Source of the DNA: Adiantum capillus-veneris
Lineage: Eukaryota > Streptophyta > Polypodiopsida > Polypodiales > Pteridaceae
NCBI GenBank assembly: GCA_014529385.2
Contig: CM043971.1
Location: 86,444,840-86,508,839, forward strand
Length of the DNA: 64,000 bases
Direction: 5' to 3'
The translations under genes were made by a program, and so were the position numbers. This document shows positions 56,649-64,000 of the stretch, one piece after another (position 1 is the first letter of the stretch; every line of letters starts with the position of its first letter). A model generated the notes under the pieces. It searched no databases. It was not told where the DNA came from and saw nothing but the letters and a program-made list of their open reading frames with translations.

Positions 56649-57582
56649 TGTTAGAAGGTGGACACACCCCACGGCATCTAACTACTCCGCAGACTATTAT
56701 TTTTTTGTAATTATTCATTCGTTAAAGAAAACCTGATTTTTCACCTTGTAAATATTGGAACTTACAGAAGTTTCCAGCTTGTATCCCAGTTTTGATAGTT
56801 AGATGGAGTAGATGGATGATTTTGGAACTTTAGGGTTTGAGAAGTTGTAAGGTATATATACCACTTTTTGACTTTGATAAAAAACCTTTTGTCATTTTTA
56901 AACAATTTGAAGTCTGTGAGTGAGCGTGCCGTGTACCTGAGAGAGAGTGTGAGCTTCATCTTGATGCTACGTGTGCTACGGTGGTCGGAATCGAGTGTGG
57001 AGAAGTGCAGCGTGTTGCCCCCGACTAGAGCTACAAGCCGATACCAACATTGCGCGCGTACGGTCCGGCTTTGGGAGCTCCTTCTACAAGCTTCATCGGT
57101 TGTTTGGGTGAGCATATATTATCTGCTTTTGCATTGCAGCATATCCACGCGTTCACATTGAGTAGAGTTACACATTAGGCACTTTAGATTTCGGAAACAA
57201 AGACCTGCAGATTTCGGCCAGACATCCTACGTGTTTCTGCACCATGTGTTTTGGGTCGTGATTTTGGTTCATAGACCTTAGGGAGATAGGCCTATAGGTA
57301 TTAGTAGGGTCTCCTTCAAGTTCTATGGTGTTTTGAAAGTGTTTGATGGGTGTTTGGCTCTAGCAAGCGTTGTAGGAAGAATCCTCTTTTGCACTTTTGA
57401 AGACTGTGACTTAGACAATTGGTAGGGACCTCTGTAGGAATTAGTTAGGAGTCAGTCGAGTGTAGATTGACACCTTATGCTTGATTCCACGCGCCTGCGG
57501 ATCGAGCTTTGTCCTTAGCTGACATTACTTGTTAGGTGAGTTCTAGCTGTGCTGACGTCCGTCGCGGCGTATGCGTCCAACA
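56649..57582 (+). repeat. 5' LTR of element A' (934 bp)
   Basis: TGTTAGAAGG...GTCCAACA. Aligns end to end with 2570-3516. Keeps the TATA box (56853-56860) and the palindrome half-site (about 57220). Confidence 0.92.
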
Positions 57583-57602
57583 TTGGCGCCGCTGCTGGGG
57601 AC
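57583..57602 (+). other. Primer binding site of element A'
   Basis: TTGGCGCCGCTGCTGGGGA, the same site as at 3517 with a few substitutions. Confidence 0.75.
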
Positions 57603-59410
57603 GAAAACCTTAGGTAGGTGACCGAGACTAATCCTTGAGGATTAGGATTTTTGGCTTGCCAAGAGTCTCGCTTTACATTTAGATAGGATCAGAGGGTGGA
57701 GGACTCTCTAGGTCTTAGAGGGAGTCTAGGAAGCGTGTGTCTGGCCTAGATCCTTCGACTAAGGTAGAGGAGGTAGACTTAGGTAGTTTTAGGTAGTAGT
57801 CGAGTTCTAGAGTAGGAGTGGGAGTGGTAGAAGTGGTGAGAGGAGAGCTAGAGAGTCCGGAGAGGACAAAAAGCAACCAAAAAAACCATTATCACCATTT
57901 CTTCATGATAGGTAGGAGTAGAGTAAGTAGGACATCATGATTCAGATCTAGAGCATTTCATGCATGTACACTTGCTTGGTAGAATCATTACAAGTTTGTA
58001 AAAGACGCAAAAGTGTGGTTGAAAGCCTAATTGAAGTCCAAAAGTTACTGTGAGTGTTTCTGATAGGTCTACAGAGCATCAAGAGCATTCAGGTCAGAAA
58101 ATTTTTTAATTTTAAGCCAGGAGACATCCTACGCGTAGGATGTCTACAGGCCAATCTAGGAGGAATTTTGGGATTTTGAGTTGACAAGTGTGTTCTGAAG
58201 GTATGGTTTACCCGAATTTCAACTGGAAAGTGGAAATTTGGCCATCTCTTGACAAGATAAGGCCAGAAAGACTGAAATTGCTAGGCATCCTACCCAATTA
58301 GTGCCAAAACATTAACTTGAAACCAAAACCATAAGAGGGCTGCATGAGTGTGTCTTGCATGATATATTGAGTGACTGAAAGGGGTTTCACCTCATTCAGG
58401 TAAGAAAATTGGGTTCAAAGTGGACTTTAGCTCCTTTGACTGAAAAAGAAAAAACAGCTAAAGTTTGGGACTTTTGATATCCAAATCAAGATCTAAGCAT
58501 ACCACTGGGATACTGACATCAAGGGGAAGCTGTGGAACAAATCTGGGGTCAAACAAGCCAAAAAGACATCCTACGCGTAGGATGTCTTCTGAGTGATTTG
58601 GGACTCGAAACTGAAATCTGAGTATACCAAGGTGATCAGCAGCTCAAGGAGAGCTTAAGTCTTGAGTTTAAAGCCATTCTGATGAAAAACACATCCTATG
58701 CGTAGGATGTCTAATGCAAGATAATGAAGCCAGAATTTGACTTTGAGCAGTGTCAGGTGTTATATAGCCTAAAGCAAGCCTGCTAGGCAATTTTGGTCCA
58801 GTTTGGAGTTGATTAGACTAATCAATACCATCAACAAGCAGTCAGAATAGATTTCTGACTCCTTGACCAACTTATAGAAGTCCAAATCAAAAAGTAAAAT
58901 CAGCTGTAAGCTCAGCACAACAAGGGGAAACAACAGTGCAAAAAATCCAGGCAAAATACAGCAGGAGACATCCTAGACGTAGGATGTCTATTGGGGCATA
59001 CTGCATAGAAAATTTGACCTGGCCTAAACAGTGAGGTTCCATTTGGCTTAAGGGTTCCATAACTTCTTTTAGAAGTGAATTTGGAGCTTGGTTGCCCATT
59101 TGACAAAGCAAAGACTGAATTCAGACTTTTTCACATAAATTGGCCAACATCAGAGAAAAGTACTGTTTCAGATTAGCAACCTAATCCGGAACATCAGCAG
59201 TGTATAAAATACAGTAGTGGTTGAGATTGACTCTCCAATTATACCAATCATTACTAAGATAACCTCTAGCAGATAAATGCTTTGATTCAATTGCCGAAAT
59301 TAAAACTCTTGTGTACAGGTATATTCAACAACAAAGCAAGAAGTTGTGCAGAAACTGACTCATTTCCAGGTGAGTGGTTGGAATTGTGCTAAATTTCATT
59401 GATAAGTTTG
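57603..59410 (+). other. Leader of element A'
   Basis: About 1.8 kb without coding, colinear with 3537-5211, and including about 140 bp (around 58020-58160) that A has lost. Confidence 0.75.
58122..58989. repeat. Palindrome copies in the element A' leader
   Basis: Four 24-bp copies: 58122-58145 (perfect), 58564-58587 (perfect), 58689-58712 (two changes), 58966-58989 (two changes). A decayed half is at 58283. The spacings 125 and 277 bp between the last three match those in A (124 and 277). Confidence 0.9.
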
Positions 59411-62400
59411 ATGAATTTAAGATCAGGAAGATACATTGTTAGAGACCAGAAGGTGGCAGGAGACCAGGGTAGCTTAGTGTCCACCAAAGAGAGTGTAACT
59501 CAGGCAAGGTTAGATCCGCTAGCACCGATTATTGAGGAAGGTAGTGATACTGACACTTCGTCAGAAAAATATTTCTTCATGATGGGTAGTCAACGGCCAG
59601 GAGGTTTCACCTATGATGGACCTATGCGAGGAGGAAGCACCTCCCAAAATCCTTTGAATGATTCCAGGCTTACGGTGATCTTCTTAGAGGGAACAAACTC
59701 AAGAGGAGCCCTAGTCTATTCTGACTATTGAGGCCGCAAGTGCATTTGTATAGAAGAGAGGTCAGAAAAAATATTGGAGATGATCCAAGTGTATGATGAT
59801 GGAGATAGATTCCAAGATGAAAAGGGGAACCACTATTTAATAGTTAGCAACCCTGAAGATTATAACAGATATGGAGACAATGTGGCTAAAGGGAAAATGG
59901 TTTCAGAAACTCAAGAGCGGCCACCAAACATTGATCGACACGGAGCTATTTTTATGTACGATAAGAAAACAATCAGGATTCCAACTTATAACGAGAATGT
60001 GGGAATCTACAAACACGAGAGCGAGGGTATTGTATCTTACTTTCACAGCAAATAACCATACGTAGACGAACTAAGCAAAGACAAGGTTCTTTACTTATTC
60101 TCTTATGAAACTGCTATGGGGAAGGGCATAGTTTTTGTTGATAGATACGGGAGAGAATATCAACGTATTCTCCCAGAGGAAGTAGAAAGAGCAACAGGTC
60201 CGAGAGCATCAGCATATGCCCCTGAGGAAATGCCGAGAGCCGCCCACACCCCAAGCAAGTCAATGAATCCATTTTCAGATGAGTATGACACTACATCACA
60301 TTCCACGAGACCGCAAGCATTCAACAACCAAGACCAACCACCAAACCAGCCATCTTTGCAGGCATGGCTTCGACAAAGTGCAACAATGGAACCAAACCAA
60401 AACCGAGATGGTTATCCAGGCGCACGAGGGCTCAGGGATTTGCAAGAACCACCACACTATTCAAGGTATCAAGCAGAGAGTAAGCCAAAGACACAAGGGT
60501 CGACCGAGCTTGGAGGACCACCCATGGAACGAGTTTGAAGAGAAGAACCACCTCCAACGAGAACCGTTATAAATTATGGCTTAGGAGCACCGTTGGGCGA
60601 GGAACCAGCCTATTACAGAAAGCCTGAAGAGGTGTATAAACTTGGACGGGGTGAACCAATGATGAGGTTTGTAGACCATCGCAGAATTAGACCTTCTCAA
60701 GTGCAAAAATGGGTAAACAAGAAATACACAGGAAACAGAGACCCAAGAGATCATGTAGCAGCCTTTGTTCATGTAATTAGAGCCAAAGAGGTGTTAGACT
60801 TTCCTACCCAATTTGCAAGGTTTGGTCTAATCCTAGAGGATGATGCTGCAACTTGGTTTGACTCTGTGGAGCATAGAGACTTTGAGTTGATGGAGGAAGT
60901 GTTTGACGAGTTTATTGAGGAATTCTCTCAAAGGGGAATACCTCATAATACCGTCTCACAAATCCATAAATTCAAACAAAAAGATGGGGAATCTATACGG
61001 AAGGCAGCCTTAAGACTAAAAAGATATGTTAAGTTTTGTCCTGTTGAAGAACTGCCAACTCAGTCCAGACTTATGCTAATATTCATCCAAGGACTATGGA
61101 ATTCAGATCTCCAGAAAGACTTACATATGAAGAGGAGCACGACGTTGAATGAGTTGACCAAGGAGGCTCTATACCTTGTGGACAATTGTGCGGTCTACAA
61201 AGAAGGGGAGTTCAAGGACCTTGATGAAGATTCATCTTCACAGCAAAGTGGGAGCAAGTCTTCCAAGACAACACTGAAAGGAGAAATAGCGGTAAACCAG
61301 GAGGAGCTCGTAGATGAAGTATTAAAAAAGATCAAATTGTACACCAAACCCCAGGCTAAACAGCCCAAGTGGTGTGCTATTGAACAAAAATGGACAAACC
61401 ATGGGACCGAGGAATGTTACTATAACAAGGGATATGTGAAGGAGAGACCTTACGCTCCCCAAGTTCTTGTAGCTTCCCCTCAAGTTCCACCGATGCCTAG
61501 ATATCAAGCAGGCAACTTACCAGGACCTGTAGGTGTAGAAAGACCACAACCGGTGTTGGGGCAACAACCACCCCTACCAGGTTTACGACCAGTTGGTATA
61601 AGATACACACCAACGGTAACTGAATCAGAAGAAAAGGCTTTGGTGCCTATGCATGCATATTATGAAGATCCCAATGGATATGCTGCAAATCCTGTCTATT
61701 ATCCATCGGAAAAACTCTCGACACCAGAACCATGGAGCATAATAGGGAATCAAGGACCTCCAACTGCTGCACACGCCTCAGGAGAAGGAAGATATAGCTT
61801 AGATGAACGAGCATTGTTGTTCATAGCCAATGGAGGCATGGGCGGACAGAGACAGGCTTACCAGCAATGAGGGGCTCAAGGAGCACCTCAACAACCCAAG
61901 GGCGCCTGTTACAAATGTGGCGGAGACCATTGGCTGAGAGACTATCCTCATGATGAAATCATTAGAGTCAATGCGTATTTCCCAGAATGTGGAATTACTC
62001 ATTTGATTCCCAATTGCCCTAAAAACCCGAGCAAAGGAGTAAAAACCACCTTGAATCTGTTAGAAACAGTACCTTCCAGTGGAGTATCGGAAAATGAAAC
62101 AATCATACCTGTTCAAGCGGTAACACCGGCCCAAGCCCAAAGAAGGACGAAAGAACCCATAATAGAAGAACCAAAAACAGATGCCCAAAGTTCAGAAATG
62201 AAAAATCAGAGAAGCACTTGGAAAGCAAGAGAGGCGCGTAGGAAAGCCAGGAAAGAATGAGAGCAAACAGCCCTATCCGATGAGTTGAAACATACAAAGA
62301 ATAGATTGGAGCGGTTAGAAGATCTAGCTAGCTTAAGCTCACACACCACAGCAGCCATAGCACCTAAGGAAATAGCAGAGCCCAAAAGTGCAGGATCAGG

Positions 62401-63420
62401 AGGATCTGTACTGGCAGACAAGGTAAACGAGCAGCTGGATGCGCTTCTAAAAGCTTATGAAGCTCGACTTTAAAAAAAACAAATCCAGGAGAAAAGGTGG
62501 ATGACTTATCCATATGAAAAAATAGAAAAACAAAGGTTGGATATGTATAAAAAGATGATCGAGACGGCTCAATCATTGATGGAAGACCCGTTGGGCAAAC
62601 CGGCAAATTGTCATGACACACCAGCTCCAACCCCTATCCAACCAATGATTGAGAAACATGAAGAAAAAAAGGAAAAACTCACTAATGATTATGAGTCTAG
62701 AGGAGAGCCTATCATAGTGCCAAATACCACCGATGAGGCAAGTGACGGGGTCCATCCTAAAATATTGGCAGAAATGGGAAAGGACGGTAACGGTCTAGAT
62801 GATCTGTGGAAGCAAATCCGAGAGGCCAACGAGGCTAATAGGAGGAATGACCACATGAATAGCACGAGAAAAGAAAAGAACGTGATCTTACCTACTATTG
62901 AAGAATTTGAGGCAAGATCACAAATGAACTTTGAGATACATTCACAAAAGGGAGACCAAGGATCTATTAGTTCGGGGCACAGCCAAAGAGACTCTTTGAG
63001 AACTTTACCCTCTTACTTGGGAGAATATGAATCTAAGTCGGAAGTGAGAGAAATCCCATCTCAAAGACTTTCTTCTAACAAGGTGATGGATTCACAAGGA
63101 TTGATTGAGCTGTTATCCACCCCGGTGGCATGCACAATCACGTTAGCAGAACTCCTAAGGTTAAGGCCAAACATGTGGACCACAGTAGGAAAATGCCTAG
63201 AAAAATTTGGAGTGAAAGACCCCACCTTGAAGCTACAAGAAGGAATCAGGGAGTTGGACAGACCTAACCTAAACACTAGGCCGGTACCATTGAATAAGGT
63301 TGGAGAATATTGTGAGGGAGAAGACGAAAATACGACGCTACCAGTAGAATTCCAAGGAGTAGTTTCCAAAGCTATTCTTGACAGTGGAGCGGGAGTTGCT
63401 ATGGCCACCAAGGAAATCTA
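59411..63420 (+). pseudogene. Element A' gag-protease
   Basis: Start MNLRSGRYIV at 59411. It is better preserved than A: 60593-61870 is open for 425 codons covering the capsid (FVDHRRIRPSQVQKW...) and the Pro-rich region. The knuckles (about 61907-62030) have lost Cys residues (LRDYPHD, YFPECG). The protease has AILDSGAGVAMATKEI just before a stop at 63419. Other stops at 59729, 60053, 60536 and 61868, plus a frameshift near 60560. The N-terminal extension before the capsid is conserved with A. Confidence 0.85.
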
Positions 63421-63499
63421 GAAAAAATGGGGAAAACCAGCTTTGAGGGCTACCAGGATGAAGCTGCAGTTGGCAGTTGGGTTCATGGAGAAGCCTCTC

Positions 63500-64000
63500 G
63501 GACTCATATACAAGATTCATATCGAAGATTCATATACATGTATGCGGTTATCGCACAACCTCTGTATCGTTTGCTAGTCAATTTCGAATGGACCAATGAG
63601 TGTGAAACTTCATTCCAAAGGCTGAAAGAAAACCTTATATCCACACCTGTATTGAAGGCACCAGATTGGGAAAAGATATTCCATGTGCACATAGATGCTT
63701 AAGCATATGCCATTGAAAGTATTCTAGCTCAACCGGGAGATGGAACAATGGATTTTCCGGTCTGCTATGCAAGCCAACAGCTAAACAATGCAGAAAAGAA
63801 CTACACAACCACCTAGAGGGAAGGGTTAGGAATAATTATGCTGTAAAGAAATTTCGGCATTATTTGCTTGCAAACAAATTTGTGTTCTTCACGGATCATC
63901 AAGCTCTTTTATACCTAGTAAATAAACCTTGCAATATAGGGAGAATCGTACACTGGTTTATTATATTGCTAGAATTTGACTTCATGCGAGCTGATCATAT
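63500..64000 (+). pseudogene. Element A' RT-RNase H remnant after an internal deletion
   Basis: Right after the protease flap region (GFMEKPLGL) the sequence jumps to the RT-RNase H connection (YMYAVIAQPLYRLLVNFEW), then RNase H (APDWEKIFHVHIDA, stop at 63700, FFTDHQALLYLVNKPC). The RT palm is absent. The window ends inside RNase H. Confidence 0.85.

Larger units (their letters stand above)
56649..64000 (+). mobile_element. Element A': second copy of the A family, truncated by the window end
   Basis: LTR, PBS, leader with palindromes, gag-protease and an RNase H fragment, closely similar to A throughout. It inserted into the gag-protease region of element C (AAGTT lies left of the TG; the other end is out of view). 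Relative to A it lacks about 2.1 kb from after the protease to the end of RT. Confidence 0.9.

Overview
The window is a retrotransposon-dominated stretch of a land-plant nuclear genome. I see no intact host gene, no rRNA and no convincing tRNA. The evidence for a plant is the element set: Ty3/gypsy elements with plant-type dual RNase H (Tat lineage), plant-type Ty1/copia fragments with a tRNA-Met-like primer site, a plant L1-like LINE, and a BED/DUF659-type hAT transposase remnant. LTRs of 0.9-2.6 kb and nesting at least three deep suggest a large, repeat-rich genome such as a fern, lycophyte or gymnosperm. I cannot name the species.

Layout. 1-2274 is the 5' end of a minus-strand copia element (D). 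It is inserted in a degenerate minus-strand Ty3-type gag gene (G). G is split again by a giant plus-strand Ty3/gypsy element (A, 2570-29580) flanked by the 5-bp duplication ACTCA; the other half of G resumes at 29586 and runs to about 30560. A is about 17 kb without its own insert. It has LTR, primer site, a 1.7-kb leader, gag-protease, reverse transcriptase, RNase H, a doubled integrase zinc domain, integrase, a second retropepsin-like domain, a 1.4-kb repeat array, a very long extra 3' ORF, polypurine tract and LTR. Inside A's protease-RT linker sits a complete minus-strand Tat-type element (B, 10385-20364) with 1.9-kb LTRs and a gag-pol broken by one stop codon.

30740-36558 is an old plus-strand copia element (F), same LTR family as D, holding a non-autonomous minus-strand LTR element (E, about 31398-35573). 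36.6-43.7 kb is mostly non-coding, with long GA/CT microsatellites, an unrecognised decayed minus-strand coding region (37580-38361) and a LINE remnant (about 41300-42880). 43702-45626 is a solo LTR of family B. 47.9-49.3 kb is a decayed hAT transposase. 49852-56648 is a second Tat-type element (C, minus strand), interrupted at 56649 by a second copy of family A (A'), which runs off the end of the window.

The most unusual material is in family A. (1) A perfect 24-bp palindrome with ACGCGT at its centre recurs eleven times: every 284-285 bp in the array between pol and the 3' ORF, and again in the leaders of both copies, inside the same diverged repeat unit of about 280 bp. (2) A 3' ORF of about 1,145 codons, now broken, has a globular N-terminus, a charged and Pro-rich linker, a long coiled coil and a conserved-looking C-terminal domain. 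(3) A second, D-S-K-A retropepsin-like domain lies after integrase. (4) There are two consecutive integrase HHCC modules. All coding regions here carry stops or frameshifts, so these are fossils of systems that would be intact elsewhere in this genome.
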